From Burkholderia sp. Ac-20365 (lineage in GTDB: Bacteria; Pseudomonadota; Gammaproteobacteria; Burkholderiales; Burkholderiaceae): a DNA stretch of 64,000 bases. The number at the start of each line of letters is the position of its first letter. Positions within the stretch are counted from its first letter, which is position 1. Under the pieces are notes generated by a model, which searched no databases, was not told the origin of the DNA, and saw only the letters and a program-made list of their open reading frames with translations. Both the position numbers and the translations under genes were made by a program. Positions 16,991-26,614 of the stretch are shown here, one piece after another. Location of the stretch: assembly GCF_017104715.1 (NCBI RefSeq), contig NZ_JAAGPI010000003.1, positions 372,001-436,000 on the forward strand, read 5' to 3'.

Positions 16991-18086
16991 AGAGCTGCGG
17001 GATAGTCATCCGAAGCATCGACGAAGCCTTTCCAATCGACAGTTCACCTCTACGCACCTTCTCGATTGCCACGTCGATCAACTCAGTAGGGACATTTCGG
17101 AATTCGATGTCCGGTCGGGGCGGTAGGCCAAGTGCATCCGCCCGTCTTTCCGGACTGACGTGTTCTTTCACCAGCCATTCATACAGAGAACGCGCGCCTC
17201 CCGCGGGAAGAAGCTGCAGATCCTCGCAGCGTCGCGCGGCAACTTCAAAACTCACGCCAAAGATGCGGGACAGATAAAGAATCTCGATGTCTCCGAGATT
17301 TCCGCTCGTTTTGAGAATCGCTCGAAGCTTCGACAGCGCTATGCCGACACCTTTCGCCGGAAGCAACAGCGCCGACGCAAACGCATCTGCAAACAGTTCA
17401 CTCTTCGCACGTGAACGGGAGAGCGTGCCCAACGAGTCAGCTTCATCGACACAGGCGACTTCATTCCCGCGCAGATGACCTGCCACCAGGTGCCCAAGTT
17501 CATGTGCAAGCGTAAACAGCATTCGTGGCTTAAATGTACGCGGCGACAAAAAGATAAACGCGCGGCCACCTACAATTGCCGACGCTCCTTCGATCCCCTG
17601 CTCTGGCACGACGAAAAGTAATACACCCAGTTCTTCACTCACAAGCTTCGGAAGTCCAAACAGTGGGCTCACAAGATCTTCGCGATAGTGAAGTGCGCGA
17701 AACCGGTCGGCCAGCAGTTCGGCCTCTTCGTGCGTCTCCGCCTCTGGTCTGAATGATTCAAGCCATTGCAGCTTATGAAATAGCGGTGTGGCGAAATCAA
17801 GGCAGCTCGACAGTTGATCACTGATACGGCGGACCGACTCCCATGACCTGCCTGCCTTGGGAGTACTCTGGCGAAACAGCATTTCGGTTCGGGTCGCCTG
17901 GTCCGAGTGCTTCGCGAATTCGGACGCTTTGATGCCCAACGCACTGGCAAAAGCGCTCAACTCAGCCAAGCTAAGGTCTCCCCCGCCGAGGACCGCTTCA
18001 ACGCGCTCAATACTGAGGCCTGACTTCTTCGACAATTCGCGAGAAGTCATCCCGGACAACAACAATCGTTCTTTAACGCCTTGCAT
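16962..18086 (-). CDS. HTH (XRE) plus ImmA/IrrE-type metallopeptidase
   Basis: 374 residues. Residues about 1-60 are an XRE helix-turn-helix (TSRELSKKSGLSIERVEAVL). The central part carries the zinc-protease motif HELGH (in LFTLAHELGHLVAGH) with a downstream acidic segment (AKSELFADAFASALLLP), the ImmA/IrrE signature. The C-terminal 100 residues resemble a second HTH-like segment. This family cleaves or senses repressors after stress in ICEs and phages. It overlaps both neighbours (14 bases with the Nmad2-like gene, 29 with PIN). Confidence 0.85.
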   Translation of the reverse strand: MQGVKERLLLSGMTSRELSKKSGLSIERVEAVLGGGDLSLAELSAFASALGIKASEFAKHSDQATRTEMLFRQSTPKAGRSWESVRRISDQLSSCLDFATPLFHKLQWLESFRPEAETHEEAELLADRFRALHYREDLVSPLFGLPKLVSEELGVLLFVVPEQGIEGASAIVGGRAFIFLSPRTFKPRMLFTLAHELGHLVAGHLRGNEVACVDEADSLGTLSRSRAKSELFADAFASALLLPAKGVGIALSKLRAILKTSGNLGDIEILYLSRIFGVSFEVAARRCEDLQLLPAGGARSLYEWLVKEHVSPERRADALGLPPRPDIEFRNVPTELIDVAIEKVRRGELSIGKASSMLRMTIPQLYDYNSNTLH

Positions 18087-18657
18087 CGCGTGCTTCTACC
18101 TTCAGTTCAGACAGCGCGCCTCTGAGGTCCTCGATCTGTCCACCGCTCATCTTACGAAAGCGCCCGATTACGCCGCTGATGCTCTGGGCGTAATCCCTCG
18201 CAAAAAGATGTTGCAACAGCGCCAGAGAGCGCTCTCTGCCTAATTCAACTTCTTTCGGCGTCTCAAGCACGACGGGGTCACGGCCGACAACGTAGTTTTC
18301 GAGGCGACGCTCAAAGTTACCGTGGTAGTCAAAGTCGTTCTGCCGTCCGTCATGCCCGACAATGATGTTGCCCCGCAGGCTACCGTCACCTTCCCGAGCT
18401 TGACGGTATTCGGGGAAACGCTCATAAGCGGCGAGAGCATGAATTTTCTCGTCAACTGCAAATCCGCCCACGATATATTGCTGCACGCCCGATACTCGCC
18501 CGCTGATGACGAAAATCTGGTCGCCAGGCTGCACGAACCGCCGGATATTAGGCATGCATGCGCCGAGTGTCGGACGCTTCCCAAAGATAGGATCAGTCAT
18601 ATTCCAGCCCACCCCAGGGTCCGCCCCTGCAAACATTGTATAGATATACCCTTTCAC
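18073..18657 (-). CDS. Nmad2-like nucleotide-modification-associated protein
   Basis: 194 residues from GTG 18657, which overlaps the stop of the upstream gene (GTGA). The sequence GYIYTMFAGADPGVGWN, PNIRRFVQPGDQIFVISG and QYIVGGFAVDEKI follows the pattern of the Nmad2 family (nucleotide modification associated domain 2), found with DNA hypermodification or anti-phage genes. The reaction is unknown. Coupling to a haem-oxygenase-fold protein upstream and an ImmA/PIN pair downstream suggests a mobile defence or counter-defence cassette. Confidence 0.6.
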   Translation of the reverse strand: MKGYIYTMFAGADPGVGWNMTDPIFGKRPTLGACMPNIRRFVQPGDQIFVISGRVSGVQQYIVGGFAVDEKIHALAAYERFPEYRQAREGDGSLRGNIIVGHDGRQNDFDYHGNFERRLENYVVGRDPVVLETPKEVELGRERSLALLQHLFARDYAQSISGVIGRFRKMSGGQIEDLRGALSELKVEARDARR

Positions 18658-19355
18658 TCGCTCACCCCATCCCAAAAGACGTTCCTTCCGGTCGCAGCCT
18701 GGAACATACCGTCATAGTGCAGACTGGTTGCCACAAAGGCGTCTGCGACGCACTGTTCAATGACGACCCAACCATGTATGGCCACTGCCTCATCCGCAAT
18801 TGCGAGCGCTCGTGCCGCATGTTGCTGGTCCAGTGGACCATGAACGAGATAGGTCTGTGCGGCATCCGGAGATAGTCCGTAGATACCCGTATAGGCCTCA
18901 TAGATTCGCGGGCATAGCGAGGCGTAGTAGTGCTCCACCGCTCCTGCCCCCAGAATGTGACAAGCGGCGCCTCGCAGGCCAATGTCGCGATAGAGTGCCA
19001 TCGCTGCTGCATTGCCAGGCGTAGGCCGCGCCCTCTCGATGTCATCCTTCGTGGCGCCAGCAGCGACCACCAAGCTTTTTATCATGTCTAGATGACTGGG
19101 CATTCCATCGTGGGCCGTGCATTCTTCCAGATATGTATCGAGCACCGCTGCAAAAATCGTCGGGCTGATCGCCTGCGCTTCGGAAACCGCCACCGCACGA
19201 AGCTTTTGTCCCGCCGCAGTACGGATGCAGTGCTGAATTTCAGCGGCAACGACCTGCTGTAAGGAAAACTGCCCGGATAACACCGCGTTCCACACGGGAT
19301 GCCGGTGGAACGGAAAACGATCGTACAGCGAAAGCAATTTAGCCTGCACTGACAT
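18654..19355 (-). CDS. Haem-oxygenase-like fold protein (TENA/PqqC or diiron oxidase family)
   Basis: 233 residues from ATG 19355. The stretch HPVWNAVLSGQFSLQQVV, AEIQHCIRTAAGQ and a late HYY...E pattern (GAGAVEHYYASLCPRIYEAY, split) are typical of the TENA/THI-4/PqqC superfamily, which includes thiaminase II, PqqC and the diiron heme-oxygenase-like oxidases. Glu and His residues that could bind iron are present, but the exact subfamily cannot be told. It is the first gene of a tight four-gene operon with Nmad2, HTH-ImmA and PIN, which argues against a housekeeping thiamin role. Confidence 0.7.
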   Translation of the reverse strand: MSVQAKLLSLYDRFPFHRHPVWNAVLSGQFSLQQVVAAEIQHCIRTAAGQKLRAVAVSEAQAISPTIFAAVLDTYLEECTAHDGMPSHLDMIKSLVVAAGATKDDIERARPTPGNAAAMALYRDIGLRGAACHILGAGAVEHYYASLCPRIYEAYTGIYGLSPDAAQTYLVHGPLDQQHAARALAIADEAVAIHGWVVIEQCVADAFVATSLHYDGMFQAATGRNVFWDGVSE

Positions 19356-19548
19356 AATCGGGTCTCGACGCAACGTTTTTTTCAGACAATACCATACTGG
19401 CGCTGGCATGTTTGTTCCGCATTGCAACACAACAGTGCACACTGGTGCCCTCATAGTTATGGCCGTACCGTTGGTGGGTCAACGAGAATGTCGACTTGCC
19501 CACACAAGTCAAGCCGCACACGAACCAGTGAGCCATGCGCGAAGCGCT

Positions 19549-20619
19549 TCAATCTTTGTCGGCGATGACCGCTTTCGGTGAACCGGGTCTGAACTTGTCC
19601 GTTAGAGAGTCGAATGCTGCAAATATTGAATCGACGCCATACCCTGCGAGAAAAGCGATAGCGAGCGGGGGCAGGCTAAACTTGGCTGAGAGATCCGCAA
19701 ACAAACCTACAACCGAGCCCATCAACACTCCAAGTGCCTGCCTAACAAGATTGCGAGGTCGGGATGCGGGGACGTACGCCCCATCTTCAATTTGCCGAAG
19801 GATATGTCGAATCACAAACGCGGTCGCACCCAAAAGGCCAAACAAAATTGGTAAAATGAAGGACGTCAAGATCCCGATATACAGAGATAAATAAGTCTTC
19901 AAATCTTTAAATTGACTAATCAGATTCTCGGGTTCAAGCATCGGATCGACTGAGTGCGTCTCTTTCTTCTTTGCCTCTGTCTGCAGGGTCAAAGATTCGA
20001 GGAATTGCGGCGGTGTAAATGGGGAAATATTTTTTATGGTTACCGCAATGCCTCTAAGTCTAGCTGTATCGCCTTTTATTTCTGTTAGGAGATCTACTGC
20101 CCGGATTTCTTTATAAGTATCACTTTTATCCCTATTTGAATCGACGAGATTCTTGAACTGCACAATATTGATCGCCATTGTGGCAGCCAAGTCATCCCCT
20201 TCTTTGAACAAGCTAGTTCCAAACCATGCGTAGAGTTGAATTGGCAGGATGGCTAAGATTAGGAAAGTCAGCCCTACAATATAGTTTCGAGAAATAATAT
20301 CCGCATCAGACACCGTTCTTGTTCTAAACAGCCATGCTGGAGCGCGAGTCGGCTTCGTGGCGCGCATTGCCCTTATGGATTCGATTGTGACGGGCTTTAT
20401 CAGATTGCATATCACATTAAAGTTGACCCAAAGCTTGCCAGATATCGCGGGAGACCAATGCCGCTCGGTCGCCGCCGTCTGCGCTTCCTCAATCTCACGT
20501 GCCAAGTCCGGAGGAAGTACTTTAATATTCTCGGACGCGAACCTCAAAACGACGATCGCATCCTCGAGAAGTTCGCTCTCATGTGCAGATGGTTCTGTGG
20601 TTTCAGGCTGATTTAGCAT
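19549..20619 (-). CDS. Membrane protein of unknown function in the defence island
   Basis: 356 residues from ATG 20619 (GGAGAAG 4 bases upstream; GTG 20634 is also open). A cytoplasmic-looking N-terminal helical region of about 115 residues precedes a transmembrane segment (IVGLTFLILAILPIQLYAWF). A soluble domain of about 100 residues follows, then a second segment (ILTSFILPILFGLLGATAFVI) and a weaker pair near the C-terminus (ALGVLMGSVVGLFADL, LPPLAIAFLAGYGVDSIF). Codon use is more AT-rich than in neighbours, suggesting transfer. Its position beside defence genes makes a membrane effector possible, but nothing in the sequence proves it. Confidence 0.65.
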   Translation of the reverse strand: MLNQPETTEPSAHESELLEDAIVVLRFASENIKVLPPDLAREIEEAQTAATERHWSPAISGKLWVNFNVICNLIKPVTIESIRAMRATKPTRAPAWLFRTRTVSDADIISRNYIVGLTFLILAILPIQLYAWFGTSLFKEGDDLAATMAINIVQFKNLVDSNRDKSDTYKEIRAVDLLTEIKGDTARLRGIAVTIKNISPFTPPQFLESLTLQTEAKKKETHSVDPMLEPENLISQFKDLKTYLSLYIGILTSFILPILFGLLGATAFVIRHILRQIEDGAYVPASRPRNLVRQALGVLMGSVVGLFADLSAKFSLPPLAIAFLAGYGVDSIFAAFDSLTDKFRPGSPKAVIADKD

Positions 20620-20639
20620 CGCTTCTCCGCTCACGATTG

Positions 20640-21074
20640 CATGCCCATCGCAGATTGAGGGCTTCCTTAGGGATAGTAGATCAAAAGCGTCTTTGCTACG
20701 CTCCCTTTTTTTGATTCAGGCAAGGAACACTCTCGCGAATGGGAATAATCAGATGCTGTCCGCCCGAATAAAAGCGCGCGATACCCATTTTGGGGGCGTT
20801 GTTGGGCTTTTCGTTGTAAGGCTAGTCTCTCGGCACGCAAGGTGGCCATGGCTTGCATGCCACTGACGACTCATAACCAAGGACATGATCTGAGGCAAAA
20901 AGGCGAACGATGCAATTGACTTGATTCGAGCACAGCGTTGCCTAAGCGGGAGCGAACCTTCGAATCCCCGTGTGAACTCATACGCCGACGACCGTAGTTT
21001 GCCGTCTCTGCCCGACGCAGTTGACCGTGGTTTCCTATGCCATTTTCGTGGCCCACCAGCACCACGCGTTTAGA
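20640..21074. other. Gene-poor stretch upstream of the island membrane protein
   Basis: Only short frames are present. A minus-strand piece (about 20692-20815) reads GIARFYSGGQHLIIPIRESV and is protein-like, but it has no start and is closed by stops, so it is probably a remnant. Confidence 0.4.
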
Positions 21075-21187
21075 CTAGTCGTCTTGATGCTGGTGGACCG
21101 TTTGCAAATCCGGGAACGTTCTCCGGGAATTCATCCCTCGAATCACCACAGATCGCTTCTCGGCATGATCGCACCAGACCGCTGTAG
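21075..21187 (-). repeat. Diverged copy 2 of the short coding fragment flanking the island
   Basis: On the minus strand this reads DHAEKRSVVIRGMNSRRTF and PDLQTVHQHQDD followed by TAG at 21077-21075. It aligns with 7925-8062 (EYAETRRAMIRGVNSQETV and PNVETIYQD). The DNA is recognisably similar over about 100 bases (for example CCTCGAATCA and TCTC.GCAT.). The copies are in direct orientation 13 kb apart, bracketing the EAD/trypsin and Nmad2 operons. Confidence 0.6.
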
Positions 21188-21273
21188 TACTGCTCACTGT
21201 CGGGCGGCTTCGGCGGCATCGCCTCGTCTATAATCGGCACATCCAGAATCCACACCGCATGGAGCCGTATTTT

Positions 21274-22671
21274 ATGAGTCAAGCCCGCGGGCGATATGCG
21301 GGATCCCGGCGCAACGGTCAACGCCAACTTCCACACGAGAAAAAACCTCCACCCCAACGGCAGGGGTCCTCGTATGTGAAGGCGCCGGCCAAAGACGCCT
21401 CGCAGACCGCCTCCATCTTCAAGACACGATCGTTTCAGTTTCTGGTCGATGCGGTCGGTGCAGAGAATATCGCCATCGCACTCGAATCGAACATGACGCG
21501 CGTCGCCGAATTGATGAAAGGCGAGCGATTCACGCCAGAGACCGCCTTTCACATGGAAACCACGCTGGGGTTGCCGCATGGCTTCTTTGACCAACCTAAC
21601 CCTGCGCTCGCGGACGAGACCATTGCCCGTCTGAAGTCACCGCTCGACCTCGTTCAGATCGATGAGGGATTCGACGCAGCGTCCGAAGCACTCGAGCCGG
21701 CGGCCGCCACGACAGTCGACCAGCAGGCCGTTCCAGAAGTCAGTATGTCCGAGGAAGTGCACATGCCAAAGAAAGTCGGTGCCGGCTCACCGGGAGCCGT
21801 CAAGAAAAGCCGAAGCAAGACGCCAAACCAGTCTGTGCCTCGCGCCCCGCTCAAGGCTTCGACCTCGAAAGACAGGACTTCTTCCAAAACGCCACAACAG
21901 CAACCGCTGGCACTGAGCGACAGTGCTGAGCTGGAGACCATCCGGCGCACCAACCTGCGCCTTCTCACGCGTCGCAACGGATCGAAGGTAAAACTTGGCG
22001 TGGTCATGGAGATGAGTGGGTTCAACATCGCCGATCGGCTCCACGGCAAGAAGCGAATGGACAGTGTCGAAGCTAACCGCTTCACGGAGCGACTCGGACT
22101 GCCAGTTGGCTGGCTGGACGGCCCGCGCACCGAAGCCGACATTCCAGAGTCCGTGTCGCTTATGCTTGCACCGGCTCCGCGTGGGCGCGCATCCGTCAGG
22201 CAGGACGAGCCGGTAGCGCCAGCCACGAACGATGGCGTCCAGGCGAAACCCGCCGGCGAGGAAGCGCGTACGTGGCGCAAGCGTGCGAACGCTGCGGGTG
22301 ACCTGGCGCAGCCCTCACCTGCCCCAGCAGCTGTCACGGAAGAAAAAGACACAACCACCGCCAGTCCCGAGGCCCACGCGAATGGATTCCATGACGATCC
22401 CACAAGCCGCACACCGGCACAAAGTCATGACGCGGTTCCGGTATCGCAATTGGCGAGCCCCGGGTCGATGCCGGAGTCGTTGCCGGCCTCCGGGACCTCG
22501 GGACAAGATCCGGCTCTGCCCGACGTCACCTCCACGACAAGTCTGGACACCCTGCACGGTATTGCCCCAATCGCAGAAGCGTTGATCAAGACGCTGGCCG
22601 GTAAGGCACGCACGGGTCGGCTGGACGAGCTGAAAGCGCTGGAGCTGCTGCAGCAGGCGATCCTGCTGTAG
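21274..22671 (+). CDS. DNA-binding protein with two HTH-like domains and disordered linkers
   Basis: 465 residues from ATG 21274 (GGAG 9 bases upstream; ATG 21259 is also in frame). Two XRE-like segments are visible: residues about 45-105 (FLVDAVGAENIAIALESN, MKGERFTPETAFHMETTLG, LPHGFFDQ) and about 215-275 (LRLLTRRNGSKVKLGVVMEM, RLHGKKRMDSVEANRFTERLG, LPVGWLDGP). They are paralogous to each other: both end in the L-G-L-P-x-G-x-x-D motif. Between and after them come long Ser/Pro/Ala-rich linkers, and the C-terminus has a short helix (RLDELKALELLQQAILL). It resembles phage-type repressors fused in tandem. The target is unknown. Confidence 0.65.
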   Translation: MSQARGRYAGSRRNGQRQLPHEKKPPPQRQGSSYVKAPAKDASQTASIFKTRSFQFLVDAVGAENIAIALESNMTRVAELMKGERFTPETAFHMETTLGLPHGFFDQPNPALADETIARLKSPLDLVQIDEGFDAASEALEPAAATTVDQQAVPEVSMSEEVHMPKKVGAGSPGAVKKSRSKTPNQSVPRAPLKASTSKDRTSSKTPQQQPLALSDSAELETIRRTNLRLLTRRNGSKVKLGVVMEMSGFNIADRLHGKKRMDSVEANRFTERLGLPVGWLDGPRTEADIPESVSLMLAPAPRGRASVRQDEPVAPATNDGVQAKPAGEEARTWRKRANAAGDLAQPSPAPAAVTEEKDTTTASPEAHANGFHDDPTSRTPAQSHDAVPVSQLASPGSMPESLPASGTSGQDPALPDVTSTTSLDTLHGIAPIAEALIKTLAGKARTGRLDELKALELLQQAILL

Positions 22672-23344
22672 GGGTCGCGAAGGGCGTGACGGCGTCGGTC
22701 TACCCGCGACGCCGCCACCGCCGGTCGGCATGAGCGCCGGGCGCCAGGCAGACCGACGCCTGCCGTTGATATCGCGCGTTATGTCGAACCGCCACATCCC
22801 GACTCGCTCCGGCGCCCTCCCCGCCCTCGCAAGCTATATCCGCTGATCGGCCATTGCCGACATTGGGGTGTCGGCCACCGTGAAGCTGCTGATCGGCGGT
22901 TTTCCGACGTTCGCCCCGTCGCAGTCTCGAATGTCGAGACCCGATCCGGGCGAAGAGTACTTGCGACCCATCAGCGCCACTCAGGAAATGTCTACGACTG
23001 TCCGCTCCGCTGTCAGCATGAGACGGACCCCACACTACCGAGGATTGTATTTATCCCATAATTTGTTCCGAAATCGGTTGCTCGGATCCACTAGCGAAGC
23101 GGCGGCACTTCAAGATGAAGCACACACAGCCTGTGAATGAGATCCTCGCGAAAGCCTTGCTGCAAGGGGCCCCTCACGCCGTTACCGCCAGAAAATGCAC
23201 GGAAAGTACGATCCCCCTGATTGGGTTCGATGCCTTGTGGGGAAAATCAGAGCGAGCGTGTGCAATACGCGCGTGGATGCGCTCAATGGGGGTTTTCGCT
23301 CTCTTCCAGTTGCTGGCACCTTTGACCTCGTGCGCCGTGCAGCG
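22672..23344. other. Intergenic stretch without a recognisable gene
   Basis: Several overlapping short high-GC frames on both strands, none with family features or a ribosome site. No strong hairpin or repeat was noticed. Confidence 0.4.
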
Positions 23345-23653
23345 CTAATACTTCGTAAGCCGCTCCTTATGCTCGCGCGGCGACGCGAGCAGCGTGTTGA
23401 AGCTGTCGTCCAACATGGTGGCGAAGCGTGCAACACCTTCGTCGATGCCGAGTTCAGAGTCGTGCGCCCCCCCAAAGAAGGAAGTGACTTCCGTGCGATC
23501 ACTGCACACGGAACATATGCAGATGCCTTTAAACTGTGCCACAGTCGCGACCAACAGACTCGACAGCTCATTCATCGATTCGCACGTATTGATCAGCGTA
23601 CGACCGGCGCGAACACCGATGGCAGTCAATCCACGCTCTTCATCCAGCGGCAA
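23345..23653 (-). CDS. Hypothetical small protein
   Basis: 102 codons from TTG 23653, or shorter from an internal ATG (MNELSSLL). The sequence has protein-like composition, with ELSSLLVATVAQFKGICICS and ELGIDEGVARFATMLDDSF resembling an alpha/beta fold, but no family is recognised. The true start is uncertain. It is isolated between gene-poor stretches. Confidence 0.4.
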   Translation of the reverse strand: MPLDEERGLTAIGVRAGRTLINTCESMNELSSLLVATVAQFKGICICSVCSDRTEVTSFFGGAHDSELGIDEGVARFATMLDDSFNTLLASPREHKERLTKY

Positions 23654-23788
23654 TGCAAAAGACCATCTCCCGCGTCGAACGTTTTCTTTCTGGCGAGCGC
23701 CTTATGAAAGCGCCAAAATCAACGGACACATGCAGCATCGTTTGCTCTTTTACTCGCTAACGTAAGCCGTTATAAAGTTGGCTCTGCG

Positions 23789-24295
23789 CGCTGTGTCAGG
23801 AAGGTCTGCTCATCAAACCTTTATTGCCAAGTAAGGCTCTGAAGGTCGATTCATGCTTCCGCTGCCACTGTTACGCGCAAATTCGGCTTCATTAACCCAG
23901 TTTCCTCGGTGTGCGTTCTGCGTCCAACCCAAAGCGACAAAGTCCAAGGCGATTGCTTACCTCGATATCGCGTTTCCACGTCGCGGACGGTTGCGCGATC
24001 TCGCTAGCTTGCCACAAATACACACCACAAGAAACGCTGCACTGCGTTGTCTTCCTGTTCAGCATAGCTCAGCTGGAACGCCTTGATCATCGCTGGCTAT
24101 ATGAGAAGGCAGTTTTCAGTCGCGTCTGTCTAGTCACGTATGCACAGATCTCACGGTGCCCGCTGGCGACCTCGAAGGCGTCATTTGCATCTGGATTTGT
24201 ACGCTGTGTCAGGAAAAGGTCATCGGTTCTTCTCCATTGACCAGTAAGCCTGAGAGCCAGAGTCTGCGATTCCGCTTGCCGTCTTATGCGCAAAT
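23789..24295. repeat. Imperfect 95-bp direct repeat (23789-23883 and 24202-24295)
   Basis: Both copies begin CGCTGTGTCAGGAA and end with CGCAAATT, with intermittent identity between (CCAGTAAG, GATTC, CCGCT). Both can be read as L-C-Q-E followed about 25 residues later by C/S-YAQI, suggesting descent from one coding sequence. Copy A has four Cys in a CxxC...CxxC-like order. The surrounding DNA is decayed. Confidence 0.4.
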
Positions 24296-25152
24296 TAAAC
24301 GGATGGTGAAGGGAGCCCGGTATTCATCTTATACAACGCAGGCCACCTCTGTCCGGCCACGTAACGCGGGGGCTGACACTCTTCGATCGGGCAAAACTGA
24401 GAGAGCACACTCCTCCCTTTCGCCAGGTCAATTTGTCGCCATATCTGGTAGTTCTCTTGGACTCAAACGCAGATGGAAAGCCTCCATCACCCTGGCGAAG
24501 CTATTTCTGGTAGATAACCTACCCGAACGCACTCTTTCACCGAAATTGGGCCGTCTGATGACCGGGACTTCACGATCAGTGACGAACTAGAGCGCGTCAG
24601 CCAGAATATGTCTAAACCCGCGCTGACGCGACGGTCGATCTGCAATGCAGTACGCTGTTGACTGGCGAAGGGACGGTGTATGAGAGTTTTGTCTGGGAGG
24701 AACTGGGGGCTTTCTCTGACGTCATCCAGGACCGTTGACCCAGTAACAGGTACTAGTCCCAGACAACCTGAACGGAATCGGGCGACGCGGCGACCACGCG
24801 ACTTGATGCTTCGGCACGTCAAGATAACGGGGCAAGCCATTATAGCTCCCAGGTTCAATCACGTACCGTGCTCGAACTACGATGATGCCGTGTGGCGTGC
24901 CAACGTGCGAGAGGTGCGTCAGCAGGGATGCTGTGACTGTGCCAGTCTGATCATACGGTTTAGACCCCAATTTATTTGCAAACCTAATTTGTTGTATGTG
25001 TGAAAGCTAACGCGATCGATCCCCATCGCGAGAACCTTTTTTGTGGCGCGACACAGGCCAGCCTTGATGTTACTAAGAAGCCTTAACAAAATTATTACTT
25101 TGATCTGTTAACTTCCAACGATTGCTGTGAACCTCGTCATTGTTTTGGTGAC
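23900..25152. other. Decayed, gene-poor DNA
   Basis: Apart from the repeat copy at 24202 and an inverted repeat CGCGTCAGC...GCTGACGCG (about 24594-24630), no convincing gene is seen. Frames are short and change strand often, as in old insertion debris. Confidence 0.4.
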
Positions 25153-25206
25153 GAGGAGGCCACGGCCAAAGTACTCGATGATGAGTTGTGGGCACTCATT
25201 GAACCC
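25153..25206 (+). pseudogene. IS5-family transposase N-terminal scrap
   Basis: The frame encodes EEATAKVLDDELWALIEP, the standard opening of IS5/IS427-group transposases, and then runs into a short tandem duplication (TCTATGAACGCG twice) and stops. It is separate from the larger IS5 remnant at 26615. Confidence 0.5.
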
Positions 25207-25502
25207 TCTATGAACGCGTCTCTATGAACGCGTCCCGTTTTGCAACAGTTTTCTTGTGCTCAGACTGACAGGATGGGCTGCAGCTCTCTATCCGGCCTTC
25301 ATGCAGCCGATACCGCCGCTGCGGGCCCGTATGAAATCCGCTGACTCGCTCCTCATTCTTGCAACGAGCTCGGAGCTCCCGGTTCAATTCAGGTTTTGCG
25401 AGTCCCAGGTCCTACCTGACTGGTCATCACACTCGATTGCTGCGCAACCTTTCGACGTTCACCCTTTGTTAAAGCGTTAATCTTCTAAATCGCACTACTC
25501 GT

Positions 25503-26525
25503 TCAGACTGGCTTTACGCTCACGTAGTCCTTCTGGTAAGGCCGGTTTTTGGCCAGAACCGCCCAGATCGTGCGAGCCATCTTGTTTGCCAGTGCGACGA
25601 TCACCACATTCTTCGGTCTTCGTTTCTGGATCTTCTCAACCCATTCGCCGGGTTCCTTCGCATGCGTTAGGACCGACCGTGCGCCATGGATTAGCAGGGT
25701 GCGTAAATACGTGTCGCCTCGCTTGCTGATTCCGTGCAGGTTCACCTTGCCACCTGAACCCGTTTGTTTAGGTACGATCCCAACCCACGCAGCAAACTCC
25801 CGGCCGGACTTGAATGCTTTCGCATCGCCCATTGCGGCGACAACTGCCGTTGCCGTCAACAAACCGACACCCGCAATCTCGCTTATTGCCTTTACGTCCT
25901 TGTCGCTCTTCTTCCACTCGCGCATCCGGCGCTCGATCTGCGCCACCTGCTCATCAAGCTTCGCCAGCCCGTTCCATTGTTCGCGCAATGTGTCAACGAC
26001 TACGGCTGGCAGACGCTCTGCGACACGCTCAAGCACTTCCGCGATCTCCTTGTCCAGCTTCACGCGGCTCTTGCTCATCACCTCGCCGTACTCTGTCAGC
26101 AGCCCCCGAAGGCTGTTGATCTGCATTGTGCGAAACTTGATCAATTGCTGGCGCATCCGGTGTAGCGCCAGCATCGCCTGCTGCATCTCGGTCTTCACTG
26201 CCACCGGCTTGCCGGGCTGCTGCACGGCTAGCCAGATCGCCCGTGCGTCCGCGGCATCATTTTTGTTTCGGATATTGAACGCCTTCACGAACTCGGCTGG
26301 CATCAGCTTTACCTCGTGACCCATCTTCTTCAGTTGGCGAGCCCAGTGGTGCGCTCCCCCGCACGCTTCCATTCCGATCAGGCAGGTAGCACGGTTCACG
26401 AAGAATTCGAGAAACTTCGCTCGCTTGACCGCCTTGTTCACAATCTCCCCGGTTTCCTGATCGACGTAGTGCACCTGGAACACCGACTTCGCAATATCCA
26501 CACCGACTGCCGTACAGTTGATCAC
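25503..26525 (-). mobile_element. IS110-family insertion sequence, intact transposase
   Basis: 340 residues, the usual IS110 length. The N-terminal DEDD nuclease begins AVGVDIAKSVFQVHYVD and continues with LIGMEACGGAHHWAR (Glu) and NKNDAADARAIW (Asp pair). The C-terminal transposase_20 domain carries ISEIAGVGLLTATAVVAAMG and the serine-containing GISKRGDTYLRTLLIHGARS. IS110 elements recombine through a DEDD/Ser mechanism guided by a bridge RNA from the non-coding end and lack clear inverted repeats. The element may span about 25495-26600 and abuts a broken IS5 copy on its right. Confidence 0.92.
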
Positions 26526-26614
26526 TGGATCCTCCGGTTGCTTTGGGGAAATTTCGTATTTTCCAAGTTTTCCACATCAATGCCGGCGGCACGAGAGGAT
26601 TCACCTTCCTTTTC

